Notes under the pieces: generated by a model | What the model was told of the DNA's origin: nothing | Seen by the model: the letters and a program-made list of their open reading frames with translations, nothing else | The model's database searches: none | In this document: positions 1-8,779 of the stretch, one piece after another | Numbering within the stretch: the first letter of the stretch is position 1 | How the letters are laid out: each line of letters begins with the position of its first letter | Position numbers and translations under genes: made by a program | Assembly: GCA_964553045.1 (NCBI GenBank) | Contig: CAZKJG010000007.1 | Span: 69,932-133,931 of the forward strand | Direction: 5' to 3' | DNA from: JAWLEP01 sp964553045 | GTDB lineage: Bacteria > Fermentibacterota > Fermentibacteria > Fermentibacterales > JCC-6 | Length of the DNA: 64,000 nucleotides

Positions 1-237
1 ACCCAGGGAGGTGTCGTAGACCGCATCCATCACGAAGCTGGGGCTGGGAATGCCGCCCTCCACGCCCAGGGCCCTCAGAACGGCCCTGGCGAAAACGGAC
101 TTGCCGGTGCCCAGGTCCCCCACCAGAAAGACTCTGTCACCCGGCCGCAGGCGGCGGGCAAGCCGCCGCGCCAGTCCCCGCAGGCCCTCCTCGTCGAGGC
201 GCCCCCCCCGTGGCGGTGCCCCTTCGGCATCCGGCAA
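1..237 (-). CDS. tsaE: TsaE, tRNA threonylcarbamoyladenosine biosynthesis ATPase (partial)
   Basis: This is the N-terminal 79 codons of a P-loop protein that runs off the left edge. A Walker A segment (GDLGTGKS) is followed by an arginine-rich helix and SPSFV, the pattern of TsaE, the ATPase that works with TsaB and TsaD in t6A modification of ANN-decoding tRNAs. The frame opens with a TTG at 237, three bases after the stop of the upstream porX-like gene, so the two are probably co-transcribed. No ATG is available in this frame. The rest of the ATPase domain is outside the window. Family assignment is fairly secure; start choice is not. Confidence 0.75.
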   Translation of the reverse strand, partial: MPDAEGAPPRGGRLDEEGLRGLARRLARRLRPGDRVFLVGDLGTGKSVFARAVLRALGVEGGIPSPSFVMDAVYDTSLG

Positions 238-239
238 GG

Positions 240-1802
240 CTAGCCCAGTCTCTTGGGACGGAGTACGGCCACCGGCACCACCATCTCCTGCAGGGAGCAT
301 CCGCCGTGCTGGAAGGTGTTCTCGAACTTGCGTATCTCCGACCTGTCCATCGCGGGGTGGATCAGCAGGTAGTCGCTGCGGGCCATAACGTAGCTCTTCC
401 GGGGGGAGTCGTCGGGAAGGCCCCATGCCGCCGGTTCGCGTACCAGTATGGCGTTCTTGGGATCCGCGGAGAGGGAGTGGCCCATGCGGAAGCGTACGCT
501 GCTGGACATGCCTCTGCCGCCGCGAATGTCGGTCACCCGCCGGGATAGCTTGGAGCCGTGGTCGCTGGTTACCACCACGGTGGCCCCCCTGGCGGCCAGG
601 GTCTTCAGTATGGAGCGGATGTGCGAGCGCATGAACCAGGACCTGGCCAGGTTCCTGAAGCTTACCACGTCCGGGGCCAGGTCCTTCAGGAGGTCGCTCT
701 CCGACCTGCCGTGAGTCAGGTGATCGAGGAAGCTCACCACCACTGCCAGGAAGCCCCCCTCCAGCCGCTGGGAGAGGTTCCTCTGCAGCATCTCACCGTC
801 CCGGCCGCTCCTCACCTTCACGTAGGCCGCGCTGTCGGCGGCCCCGTACCCCAGCCTTCTGAGGGCGTCGCGCAGGTGGCCGGCCTCGTACCTGTTCAGC
901 CGAGGCGTGCCCAGCTCCTCGCTCCACTCGCTGCGGTAGAAGCGCCATATGTCGCGGGGCAGCAGGCCGGCGAACAGGGCGTTGCGACTGTACGGGGTGG
1001 CGGTTGGAAGGTTGACGAACATGTACGACAGGTCCTGGTGGAACAGACCCTCTATCGTGGAGTAGATGGCCAGCCACTGGTCCAGCCGCATGCAGTCCAT
1101 CACCAGCAGCACCACCTCGCCGGAGGAGGACTGCAGCTCGGGCAGCAGGAAGTCCCCGAGGAAGCTCTGAGGCATGGGGGGAGGGTCTTCCTCTCCCCGG
1201 ATCCAGGCCGGGTAGCGCCGCTCCACGAAGCGGGAGAAGCCGAGGGCCAGGTCGGCTATGCGCATTCGGTGGACCTTCTTGACGTCCCGCTCCACCAGGC
1301 TCTCGCTGAAGACCTCCACCTCCATCCAGCGGGAGTAGAACTCCACCCAGTCCCTCCAGGTGAGGCCCTGCTCCGGGCGTTCGGCCAGCCTGCCCGCCGA
1401 GGAGACCACCTCCTCGGTGGCGTGCTGCCGCCGCAGACGTCCTGCAGAGAGTATCCTCTTCAGCACCAGGAGTATCTGGCTGGGATTCACCGGCTTGGTT
1501 AGGAAGTCCTCCGCCACGCCCCCCAGGGCGCGGTCCATCAGCTCCTCCTCCTCGCTCTGAGTGACCATCACGACCGGAAGGCTGTGGTAGCTCTGACGAA
1601 TCCTCTCCACCGTCTCCAGTCCGTCCATGCCCACCATCATCTGGTCCATCAGCACTAGGTCCACGCTGTTGTACCGCAGTATGTCCAGGGCGGCGGAGCC
1701 GCTGGCGGCGGTCAGAACCCGGTACCCCTTCTTCTCCAGGAAGCGAATGTGGCCCCCCAGATGGTCTATCTCGTCGTCTACCCAGAGAATGGTGGCGCTC
1801 AC
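240..1802 (-). CDS. porX: PorX-like response regulator with C-terminal PglZ domain
   Basis: The 520-residue protein has an N-terminal receiver domain (acidic VDDE near residue 8, phospho-acceptor Asp in LVLMDQMM, switch Thr in MVTQSEEEE, Lys in LTKPVNPSQIL). A linker leads to a PglZ-type alkaline-phosphatase-superfamily domain with metal-ligand motifs LLVMDCMRLDQW and VVTSDHGS. This architecture and the SEEEE...KPVNPSQIL signature match PorX, the regulator of type IX secretion in Bacteroidetes; in that family the PglZ domain acts as a zinc-dependent phosphodiesterase. The start codon overlaps the stop of the kinase upstream (ATGA), so the pair is translationally coupled. Two T9SS-sorted proteins elsewhere in the window support the assignment. 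The role in secretion is inferred from family. Confidence 0.8.
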   Translation of the reverse strand: MSATILWVDDEIDHLGGHIRFLEKKGYRVLTAASGSAALDILRYNSVDLVLMDQMMVGMDGLETVERIRQSYHSLPVVMVTQSEEEELMDRALGGVAEDFLTKPVNPSQILLVLKRILSAGRLRRQHATEEVVSSAGRLAERPEQGLTWRDWVEFYSRWMEVEVFSESLVERDVKKVHRMRIADLALGFSRFVERRYPAWIRGEEDPPPMPQSFLGDFLLPELQSSSGEVVLLVMDCMRLDQWLAIYSTIEGLFHQDLSYMFVNLPTATPYSRNALFAGLLPRDIWRFYRSEWSEELGTPRLNRYEAGHLRDALRRLGYGAADSAAYVKVRSGRDGEMLQRNLSQRLEGGFLAVVVSFLDHLTHGRSESDLLKDLAPDVVSFRNLARSWFMRSHIRSILKTLAARGATVVVTSDHGSKLSRRVTDIRGGRGMSSSVRFRMGHSLSADPKNAILVREPAAWGLPDDSPRKSYVMARSDYLLIHPAMDRSEIRKFENTFQHGGCSLQEMVVPVAVLRPKRLG

Positions 1803-3163
1803 GACTCCTCCTCCCAGGCCGGTGGAAGCAGCACCTCGAAGACCGATCCCTGCCCGGGATGGCTCACCACGAGCCGTAACCTGCCCCCATGGTACTCCTC
1901 TACGATCCTTCTGCTCAGGGTCAGGCCCAGCCCCCAGCCTCCCCTGCGGGTGGTGAAGCCGGCGGCGAATATGCGATCCTGGTTGGCGTACGGTATTCCC
2001 TTGCCGTCGTCCTCCACAGTGACGCTCACGCTGCCATCCTCGGTGTCGCTGGTGGTAACCGTTATGCGGCTGCCCTGCCCGTCGGCAACCGCCGCCAGCG
2101 AGTTCTTCAAGAGGTTCTCCAGCACCCAGTCCAGCAGAACCCTGTTGACCATGGCCCCGCCCCGGGCCTCCAGGACGGTCTTTATGTAGACGCCGTCCCC
2201 CGTCAGCCCGGGCCTTGCGCGGAAGTACTCCACAGTGCTCCCGACCAAGTCGTTCACGTCCTCCCGGGCAAGTCTGGGCCTCTTGCCCATCTGCCCGTAG
2301 CGGTCGGCTATCCTGTTGAGCCTGTCGACGTCGGCCTGCATTGCCTCCACCGCCTCCGAAGCCTCCCGGTCCTCGGCGGCGGTCCGGGACTCCCGCAGCA
2401 GCTCCAGCCAGCCCATCAGCGAGGAGATGGGGGTGCTGAGCTGGTGGGCCGTCTCCTTGGCGAAGCCGGCCCAGGCCATAACCTTCTCCCTCTTCAGCTC
2501 GGTCCGCAGGAGAAGGAAGAAGAACAGTCCCAGCAGCCCCAGGATGCCCAGCTCCAGGTAGGGTACGAGCCGCAGCTCCTGCTCCAGCGAACCGCCGCCG
2601 TAGAGCAGCCAGCCCAGGGTGTCGCCCTCCATGCCCGTCATGGGAATGGGCTCGTTTTTCTCACTGAGCTTGGAGACCAGGTCCACGTAATCCCGGTACC
2701 TCTGCGGAGGGCAGCTGTCAACCACCACGCCGTTCACAATCTGAGGCCGCATTCGGGTATCGGTCATCACGGTGGTGTAGTCCAGCCGCGCGATCAGATT
2801 TCGGAAGAGGGCCCGGGTCCTGTTGAAGATGGCACTTCGCTCCCGGTCCGACCATCGGGAGACCACGAACCACCAGGTGCTACTGCCGCACTGCTGGCAG
2901 TAGTTGAAGACGGAGTCCTCATCCAGGATGGCGTCCACATCGCGGATTTGGCCACATTCGGAGCAGATCATGCGGCTGTGATCGCGGATCGCCTCGCTGA
3001 GGGGAACCTGGGCGCTCGCCCAGAACCAGGCGATGGTCTCGTTGGCCTTTCGCGCAGTATCCCGCAGCCTTCCCACCAGGGAATGGGTGTAGATCACGAA
3101 GGCCAGCGCCAGCCCCAGCAGCAGAAGACCGAATAGCAGGCGGTAGCGGGAGCCTCCCAACAT
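1799..3163 (-). CDS. porY: PorY-like membrane sensor histidine kinase with a CxxC...CxxC sensor region
   Basis: This is the probable partner kinase of the downstream PorX-like regulator. The protein has an N-terminal membrane segment (about residues 8-25), an approximately 170-residue sensor region, a second membrane segment (about 203-222), a dimerisation/phosphoacceptor helix with AKETAHQLSTP, and an HATPase_c domain with N, G1 (DDGKGIP) and G2 (GGWGLGL) boxes. KETAHQLxTPxSSL is typical of PorY-type kinases. The sensor region carries two CxxC pairs (about C67, C70, C89, C92), resembling a zinc ribbon or a redox-sensitive site, which is unusual for the family. The ATG at 3163 overlaps the upstream TGA by one base. 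A GTG at 3166 is an alternative start; AAGGAG lies just upstream. Confidence 0.78.
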   Translation of the reverse strand: MLGGSRYRLLFGLLLLGLALAFVIYTHSLVGRLRDTARKANETIAWFWASAQVPLSEAIRDHSRMICSECGQIRDVDAILDEDSVFNYCQQCGSSTWWFVVSRWSDRERSAIFNRTRALFRNLIARLDYTTVMTDTRMRPQIVNGVVVDSCPPQRYRDYVDLVSKLSEKNEPIPMTGMEGDTLGWLLYGGGSLEQELRLVPYLELGILGLLGLFFFLLLRTELKREKVMAWAGFAKETAHQLSTPISSLMGWLELLRESRTAAEDREASEAVEAMQADVDRLNRIADRYGQMGKRPRLAREDVNDLVGSTVEYFRARPGLTGDGVYIKTVLEARGGAMVNRVLLDWVLENLLKNSLAAVADGQGSRITVTTSDTEDGSVSVTVEDDGKGIPYANQDRIFAAGFTTRRGGWGLGLTLSRRIVEEYHGGRLRLVVSHPGQGSVFEVLLPPAWEEES

Positions 3164-4332
3164 CACGCCGGCTCCTTGCGGGGGCAGGTGGTTCCCGCCC
3201 GGGGCACGAGCCTGGGGTGAAGGTTCGAGTGCAGGTCCAGCCAGCGCTTGAGGCTTTCCGCCGGTACCATTCCCATCCCCCTCACCAGGTCATCGTCCAG
3301 CCCGCCCAGGTAGTACAGCCGAAGCCTCCGCAGGGCCCTTCTCAGCCTGCCGGCGGCATGCAGCCCCAGGCTGTACCCGCTTCGGGAAGATATGTCCGGC
3401 GCATCCCCCGCGGCCATGGCGAACAGGCGCTCCATGTGATCGGCACCCAACCCCTCGGCACAGTCGCTCTCCAGGAGCACCGGGGCACCGTCCACCATCG
3501 AGGCCTCCCAGTTGTACACCGCCTTCATGGACTGGTAGAGGCTGGCGTCCAGGGGCCGGCCCGGCCGCAGGACGGCGCAGGGCAAACTTCCCGGCTCCAC
3601 CGCCGGCAGCACGGAGCGGCAGCCGGCAACGGCCCTCCGAAAGGCATCCCGGGGGGCTCCGGCAGCCAGCGTCTCCAGCCGTCCGTCCTCGATCACAGAG
3701 CATACTCCCAAAACCTCCGACTCACCCATGACCGTCTCCAGGGCTTCCTCCATGTCCAGATGAACGGGGTTTCCCGAGAGCTTGCCCGGGCCGGCGGCCG
3801 CATCCAGCGCCAGGTAGTGGTTGGCCTCGGCGGTGGTCCGGGAGCAGCATCCCGGCAGCAGCGACTTCCGGCCTCCGGTGAAGCCGGCGAAGTAGTGGGG
3901 CTCCACGCTTCCGCACAGCACCAACAGGGACGAGTTCGCAACCCAGGGGTCGACCTCCAGCGGAGTGCCGCGGGAAGTGGTTCCCAGCGGCCGGTAGCCT
4001 TCGTCGCCGGCGCAGCGCCAGTCGGAGCCGGCCAGCTTGGCCCCCAGGAGAACCCGGAGCTCGCCGGCGGTCACCCGCCGGTGGGTTCCCACGGCCACCA
4101 GCAGGCGCACACTGCCGGCCAGCCGCTCCTCTACAGGCCCGAGGGCGGGGATCAGCGGGGGACGCGCCACGTCGTTCACCACCAGGGTGACCGGACCCCG
4201 GGCGGCCGCCCGCTCCACAACATGCAGGACGGGCTCCCAGATCTCCTCCGCCCGTACCGGGTCCAGCCCGTCTGCGTCTGCCCTCTCCAGGCGCGGAAGG
4301 TCTTCGGGACTCAATCGGTCACCTGCCCCCAC
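3163..4332 (-). CDS. LarA-family (DUF2088) lactate racemase-like protein
   Basis: About 389 residues. The sequence contains family blocks of the nickel-dependent lactate racemase LarA N-terminal domain: VNDVARP, AVGTHRRVT, HYFAGFTGGRKSLLPG and a GNPVHLDMEEA block. Characterised LarA interconverts D- and L-lactate using a nickel-pincer cofactor made by LarB, LarC and LarE, none of which is visible here. Substrate is therefore unknown; many LarA homologues racemise other 2-hydroxy acids. The gene precedes the porY-like kinase with a one-base overlap, so it heads or belongs to that operon. The frame starts at GTG 4332; a TTG at 4314 is an alternative. Confidence 0.7.
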   Translation of the reverse strand: MGAGDRLSPEDLPRLERADADGLDPVRAEEIWEPVLHVVERAAARGPVTLVVNDVARPPLIPALGPVEERLAGSVRLLVAVGTHRRVTAGELRVLLGAKLAGSDWRCAGDEGYRPLGTTSRGTPLEVDPWVANSSLLVLCGSVEPHYFAGFTGGRKSLLPGCCSRTTAEANHYLALDAAAGPGKLSGNPVHLDMEEALETVMGESEVLGVCSVIEDGRLETLAAGAPRDAFRRAVAGCRSVLPAVEPGSLPCAVLRPGRPLDASLYQSMKAVYNWEASMVDGAPVLLESDCAEGLGADHMERLFAMAAGDAPDISSRSGYSLGLHAAGRLRRALRRLRLYYLGGLDDDLVRGMGMVPAESLKRWLDLHSNLHPRLVPRAGTTCPRKEPA

Positions 4333-4341
4333 CGGAAGCGG

Positions 4342-4785
4342 TCAGAGCCTCTCTCCCGACCATTCCAGGGTGTCCTCGCCCATCACCTGGTAGCCGGTGA
4401 AGTTCTGGAAGGTCCGGTCGAACTGCAGCATGCCGGTGCCGGTCAGATCGCCCTCCACGTAATCGAAAGTGAGAACGCGGTTGTCTATCGCACCCCTAAG
4501 GGTGCCCAGCGGGTACTCGCCGGTGACAGTGTCGTCCTCCATGGCAAGGCTCAACTCGCCCATGGTCATCGACCAGCTGCTCCGGGCGCCGAGGCCTGGC
4601 TCTGCCTCCGCCACGGCCGGCTGTTCGGCCGTCTCCGCCGGCTCTGGCACGTCTGCCGAAGCAGCGGTATCCGCCTGGGCGGTGTCCGGGGTTTCCTCAC
4701 GCGTGGGCTCCTCGGCCGGTTCCTCCCCGCCGCATGCCGCCAGGGCAAGAACCAGCGCCGCACCTGCCACCGCCGCGAGTTTCAT
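4342..4785 (-). CDS. Small acidic lipoprotein of unknown function
   Basis: The chosen ATG at 4785 is preceded by AAGGAAGG and yields a canonical lipoprotein signal (MKLAAVAGAALVLALAAC). A low-complexity Glu/Thr/Ala/Pro linker of about 50 residues follows. The C-terminal 75 residues contain a compact beta-rich segment (GELSLAMEDDTVTGEY, then FDYVEGDLTGTG) that resembles small lipocalin-like folds. The frame extends 15 codons upstream without an obvious signal, so the earlier start is rejected. The gene ends 10 bases before the start of the LarA-like gene and may belong to the same transcript. No function is assigned. Confidence 0.75.
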   Translation of the reverse strand: MKLAAVAGAALVLALAACGGEEPAEEPTREETPDTAQADTAASADVPEPAETAEQPAVAEAEPGLGARSSWSMTMGELSLAMEDDTVTGEYPLGTLRGAIDNRVLTFDYVEGDLTGTGMLQFDRTFQNFTGYQVMGEDTLEWSGERL

Positions 4786-4976
4786 ATCGCCTTCCTTTCG
4801 TGCGTGTTCTTCCGCCAATGGTTGCATCATGCTACAGTTAACATAATGGGATGGGAAGGCAAGACCTTATCGATGCATTCGGGAGAGGGGAATGGGCCAT
4901 TCGGCGCTTCCCCTCAGCCCCGGGTATCATGTGCAAATCACGGGGGGAGGCCGCATTGCCGGGCAAGGGTGAATGG

Positions 4977-6854
4977 ATGAGGTATCTGACGCTGGTTCTG
5001 GTGGCAGCGCTTCTTCTGCTCACCGCCACCGACGCTCTGGCCAGGGCGGGGGGAGGCGGGGGCTACGGGGGTTCCTCCCGCAGCGGCGGAGGAGGCGGCG
5101 AGGGACTGGGAATACTCTTCTACTTCCTGATCAACCTGGCCATCCACAAGCCCGTGATCGGTGTTCCCCTGCTCATACTGGCCGTCTTCCTGCTGTGGAA
5201 GTTCGGCAAGTCGGCCAAGGGAGCGCAGGAGACGCACACCATCGCCCGGGGCGGCCGCAAGGTGCGAAAGCAGGCGACGGCGGCCATGGAGCAGAAGCTG
5301 GCCGACCTGAAGCGCCGCGACCCGGAGTTCACAAGGGAGGGCTTTCTGCAGAAGGTCAGCAAGGCCTTCATAGACGTCCAGGAGGCCTGGTCGGAACAGG
5401 ATATGGAAGAGGTCCGTCACTTCGTCTCCGACGGCGTGGTGGAGCGGTTCAGCATCCAGATCCAGATGCAGAAGGTCGAGGGCTACCGCAACCTGATGGA
5501 GGACATAAACGTCCTCGACTCCAAGGTGGTCGCCGTGGACAGCGACGCCAACTTCGACACCATCCACGTGGAGATTCGGGCCCAGGCCAAGGACACCGAC
5601 GTGGACCTGGAGACCGGCAGGAAGATCCGCACCCGGACCACCCGTCCCTTCACCGAGTACTGGAGCTTCCTCCGCCGTCCGGGTGCCAAAACCCTGGAGA
5701 AGGGCGGTCTGGTGGAGGGCTTCTGCCCCAACTGCGGCGCCCCCATAGAGATCAACGAGGCCGGCAAGTGCGGCAACTGCGACTCCCAGCTCCAGAGCGG
5801 ACAGTACGACTGGGTGCTGGCCGAGATCACCCAGGCGGTGGAGTGGAGCGCCCTGCAGAAGCCGGAGCTCATTCCGGGCTACACGGCCATGAAGCAGGCC
5901 GACCCGGCCTTCAGCCTGCAGCACATAGAGGACCGGACCTCGGTGATCTTCTGGCGCCTCATCAAGTCCTGGTTCGACAACGACCCCGCGCCGGCGCGCA
6001 AGATGCTGCTTCCGGATTTCTTCGACAGCCTGGACAAGACCATCCGCAACAGCCGCCACAAGGACTCCTGGGCCTACTTCCGGGAGGCGGCGGTGGGAGC
6101 GGTTGAGGTCCAGCGCATATCCCCGGGCGAGCAGGGAGGCATGGACCGCATAGAGGTGCTTGTGAAGTGGTCGGCCCGCAACGCCCGCCGCGACGAGTCC
6201 GGACGCAGCCGCGGAGCCGGCGACAAGGCCATACGCCCCCAGGTCTACGTCCTGGTCCGCAGGCACGGAGTCCGCTCCCCGGCCGAGATGACCTTCATGT
6301 CCTCTCACTGTCCCGGCTGCGGGGCCCCCTACGGGTCCGGCGGGACCGGCGAGTGCGACTACTGCGGCCGGCCCCTAAACGACGGCAGCCAGGACTGGGT
6401 GCTGGCATCCATAGAGCGCTTCACAGCGGCCCGGATCACATCCGAAGCCGTGGCCGGCCTAGAGCGGGCGGCCCTGGTGCCCCCTGACATGATGCTGGCG
6501 GCCATGGCATCGGCCATGTACGCCGACGGGGAGATAGACGAGCGGGAGATGGAGCTGATCCGTTCCTTCGCCCAGAAGCGCAAGATCCCCCGGGAGAACG
6601 TGCAGGCCATCATGGCCTCGCTGCAGCAGGACACCGGCGAGCTGCCCCGCCCGCAGAACGCCGGCCAGGCCAGAGAGGTTCTGCAGGCCATGGCCAGGAT
6701 GACCCTGGCCGACGGCAGGCTCACCCGGGAGGAGAAGAAGCTGCTGCAGGACTTCGGCGGCAGCTGCGGCCTCTCCCGCGCCGACGTGAACCTCACGGTG
6801 GCCGCCGAGAAGAAGAGGCTCTACCGGGAGGCCAAGGAGGCCATCCGCCAATAA
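4977..6854 (+). CDS. Tim44-like membrane protein with two zinc ribbons and a C-terminal TerB domain
   Basis: From the ATG at 4977 (AAGGGTG upstream) the 625-residue protein has a signal peptide, a Gly/Ser-rich stretch, and a membrane segment near residues 44-75. A Tim44-like domain (about 85-235) follows, then a CxxC/CxxC zinc ribbon from about C250, a second Tim44-like stretch, another zinc ribbon from about C445 and a TerB-like acidic helical domain (about 500-605). Tim44-like domains with Gly-rich N-termini are known in bacterial membrane proteins of unclear role; TerB is linked to tellurite-resistance and membrane-associated metal-binding complexes. Duplication of Tim44 plus ribbon units is visible. 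The 42 codons upstream of 4977 lack coding character. Confidence 0.7.
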   Translation: MRYLTLVLVAALLLLTATDALARAGGGGGYGGSSRSGGGGGEGLGILFYFLINLAIHKPVIGVPLLILAVFLLWKFGKSAKGAQETHTIARGGRKVRKQATAAMEQKLADLKRRDPEFTREGFLQKVSKAFIDVQEAWSEQDMEEVRHFVSDGVVERFSIQIQMQKVEGYRNLMEDINVLDSKVVAVDSDANFDTIHVEIRAQAKDTDVDLETGRKIRTRTTRPFTEYWSFLRRPGAKTLEKGGLVEGFCPNCGAPIEINEAGKCGNCDSQLQSGQYDWVLAEITQAVEWSALQKPELIPGYTAMKQADPAFSLQHIEDRTSVIFWRLIKSWFDNDPAPARKMLLPDFFDSLDKTIRNSRHKDSWAYFREAAVGAVEVQRISPGEQGGMDRIEVLVKWSARNARRDESGRSRGAGDKAIRPQVYVLVRRHGVRSPAEMTFMSSHCPGCGAPYGSGGTGECDYCGRPLNDGSQDWVLASIERFTAARITSEAVAGLERAALVPPDMMLAAMASAMYADGEIDEREMELIRSFAQKRKIPRENVQAIMASLQQDTGELPRPQNAGQAREVLQAMARMTLADGRLTREEKKLLQDFGGSCGLSRADVNLTVAAEKKRLYREAKEAIRQ

Positions 6855-6855
6855 C

Positions 6856-7024
6856 GGGGACGGAGTTTAAGTTCATCAAGTTCCGCCAAGTTGAAGGGAC
6901 GGAGTTTAAGTTTGTCAAACTCAGGGCCTAGAATTATCATACGTATCTAACGCACTGAATTTGATAAACTTACAACTCCGTCCCTGAGGTTTCCATAAAC
7001 TTGATGAACTTAAACTCCGTCCCC
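6856..7024. repeat. Nested inverted-repeat element (REP/MITE-like)
   Basis: Two 27-base arms (6856-6882 and 6998-7024) are perfect inverted copies beginning GGGGACGGAGTTTAAG. Inside them lies a second, imperfect inverted pair (about 6896-6926 and 6957-6989) that begins with the same GGGACGGAGTT core. The element fills the gap between two convergent genes and is AT-richer than its surroundings. This is the layout of REP-type palindromes mobilised by RAYT transposases, or of a small MITE. It could also act as a bidirectional transcription barrier. No transposase is present here. Confidence 0.75.
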
Positions 7025-7043
7025 GGTTACCCGGTTACCGCGG

Positions 7044-8675
7044 TTACTGCGGGGGAAGGGCGCGGAGGTTGTCACGGGGGAGGCTGTCCACGGCCTCGAA
7101 GCCCTCGGGGACAGGGCCGGTGATCTCGTAGATCAGCGTGCGGCCGGACCCGCTGCGCCAGACCTCGGTGAGGAAGGGCGGCGGCTCCTCAATCAGCCAC
7201 CTGCCACCGGCAGGGTCTCGCATCCATCGGTCGGCAAGCCTGGGCCTGAGCCTCGGCAGGTCGGCGTCGACTACGGCGTAGCGGACGTCGTGCCTCGCCA
7301 GGCAGGGCCACACCAGCATCTCGTAGTCGTTGGGCCAGGTGAGCGTGGGCCTCCGGTAGCTCCAGATCAGCAGCTCCACGTTGGGGTAGGTAACAACCCG
7401 GTCCTCCGGCAGCGCATTGCGCTCTATCCACTTGGCCGCCTCCGTTGTCCCGGCCTCGTCGGCGACGGTCCTGTCGCCTCCCCTCAGCAGAGCGAGTGTG
7501 GGCGCGGCCATGGGTAGGAAGGCCAGGGCCAGGGCGGCGGCGAAGCCCCACCTGCGACCGGGGAGCTCGGACCGCATCATGAGAAGCCCCCGGGAGCCAA
7601 GGGCCACCGCCGCCATGCTGACGAAGGCCAGGTATCTGCCGCTGTGCTCGTGCAGCACCATCAGGGCCAGGGCGGGAATGGCGGCCAGGGCCGCAGGAGC
7701 CATCTCCCGCCGGGCCTTTCCGTCGCGCAGGGCCCAGAGGGCGGCCAGAACGAACACCAGAAGCGCCGGCTGGCCGAAGGGCTCGCCGCGGTGGAGACTG
7801 CCCCAGGTGAAGGGTTCCAGCACTCGCAGCGCGCCCGCGCCCAGGAAAGCAAGCACCGCGACCGGCCCTCGATGGGCCAGCAGGTCCGTCATGGCGGGCG
7901 CCGAGTCGCGCACCTCCCAGGCGGCCCAGTGGTTCTCGTTGAGCAGGAACTGCCCGCCCTGGGAGTAGAGGGGATCGCCGAAGGCCGACAGGTTCCGCAG
8001 CATCCAGGGCGACATGACCAGCAGGGCGGCCGCGCAGAACAGCAAGCCGCGCAGCAGCCGCCTCTCACCCGCCAGGAGGACCCAGACCAGCATGGCGACG
8101 GCCAGCAGAGACCCCTGAGTGCGGAAGAGCCACGACAGGCCGCATGCCGCTCCCAGCATCAGCGCCCGGCGCGCAGAAGGGGTCCGGCGGGCCACTGCGA
8201 GGACGGTGAAGAGCATCATGGTGAAGGGCAGAAGGCTGTCCGGCTGGGTAGAGTAGAAGATCTGCAGGGGATTCACCGCCATGGCGGCCACGGCCAGCAG
8301 CGCCGGCCGGCGGCCCAGGGCGGCCCTGGCCCAGGCCCAGAACGCCACCAGGCAGCCCAGCCCCAGCAGCAGGCTCACCACCTGGGCCGCCCGGAAGGAG
8401 GCCCCAAAGACGGCGAAGACCCCGGCCAATATCACCGCCATCGCCGGCTGCCGGTTGGCCTCCGGCCGCAGGGGGGCCATGGAGGGGTCGTAGAGCGTCC
8501 ACTTGCGCATGGTGGTGAAGCCCAACCCGCGACGCAGGTTCTCGGCCAGCTCCAGGTTGGAGGCTATGCCGTCGCCGGCGGGCATGGAGGGACCCCGGGC
8601 GGCCACGCCTAGGCGCAGAAGACCGGCGAGGGCCAGAACCAGCAGCAGTATCGTCAGCTCCCTGCGGGGCTCCAT
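7044..8675 (-). CDS. GT39/ArnT-like polytopic glycosyltransferase
   Basis: A membrane protein of about 543 residues with roughly a dozen hydrophobic segments. An early extracytoplasmic loop carries acidic residues (PAGDGIASN), followed by RQPAMAVILAG, the pattern of the dolichyl-phosphate-mannose mannosyltransferase/ArnT (GT39, GT83) superfamily. A soluble C-terminal domain of about 150 residues ends the protein. Such enzymes transfer sugars from polyprenyl-phosphate donors to lipid or protein acceptors on the outer face of the inner membrane. The ATG at 8675 opens directly into the first membrane helix (ELTILLLVLALAGLLRL); the 29 codons upstream are basic and unlikely to be translated. Acceptor and donor cannot be deduced. 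Confidence 0.72.
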   Translation of the reverse strand: MEPRRELTILLLVLALAGLLRLGVAARGPSMPAGDGIASNLELAENLRRGLGFTTMRKWTLYDPSMAPLRPEANRQPAMAVILAGVFAVFGASFRAAQVVSLLLGLGCLVAFWAWARAALGRRPALLAVAAMAVNPLQIFYSTQPDSLLPFTMMLFTVLAVARRTPSARRALMLGAACGLSWLFRTQGSLLAVAMLVWVLLAGERRLLRGLLFCAAALLVMSPWMLRNLSAFGDPLYSQGGQFLLNENHWAAWEVRDSAPAMTDLLAHRGPVAVLAFLGAGALRVLEPFTWGSLHRGEPFGQPALLVFVLAALWALRDGKARREMAPAALAAIPALALMVLHEHSGRYLAFVSMAAVALGSRGLLMMRSELPGRRWGFAAALALAFLPMAAPTLALLRGGDRTVADEAGTTEAAKWIERNALPEDRVVTYPNVELLIWSYRRPTLTWPNDYEMLVWPCLARHDVRYAVVDADLPRLRPRLADRWMRDPAGGRWLIEEPPPFLTEVWRSGSGRTLIYEITGPVPEGFEAVDSLPRDNLRALPPQ

Positions 8676-8779
8676 TCGAGGAGCATATCCAAACCGCCGC
8701 CGCCGGGCAACGGCCGGGAGCGTTTGTAGATGGAGCGCGCAGCTACGATAATGGGGGTCCACGCAGGAACGGAGGAAAC

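Noticed and set aside
4938..6308. A 456-codon minus-strand frame opposite the Tim44/TerB gene
   Set aside because: Low-complexity His/Val/Leu-rich translation typical of antisense GC-rich sequence; no start signal.
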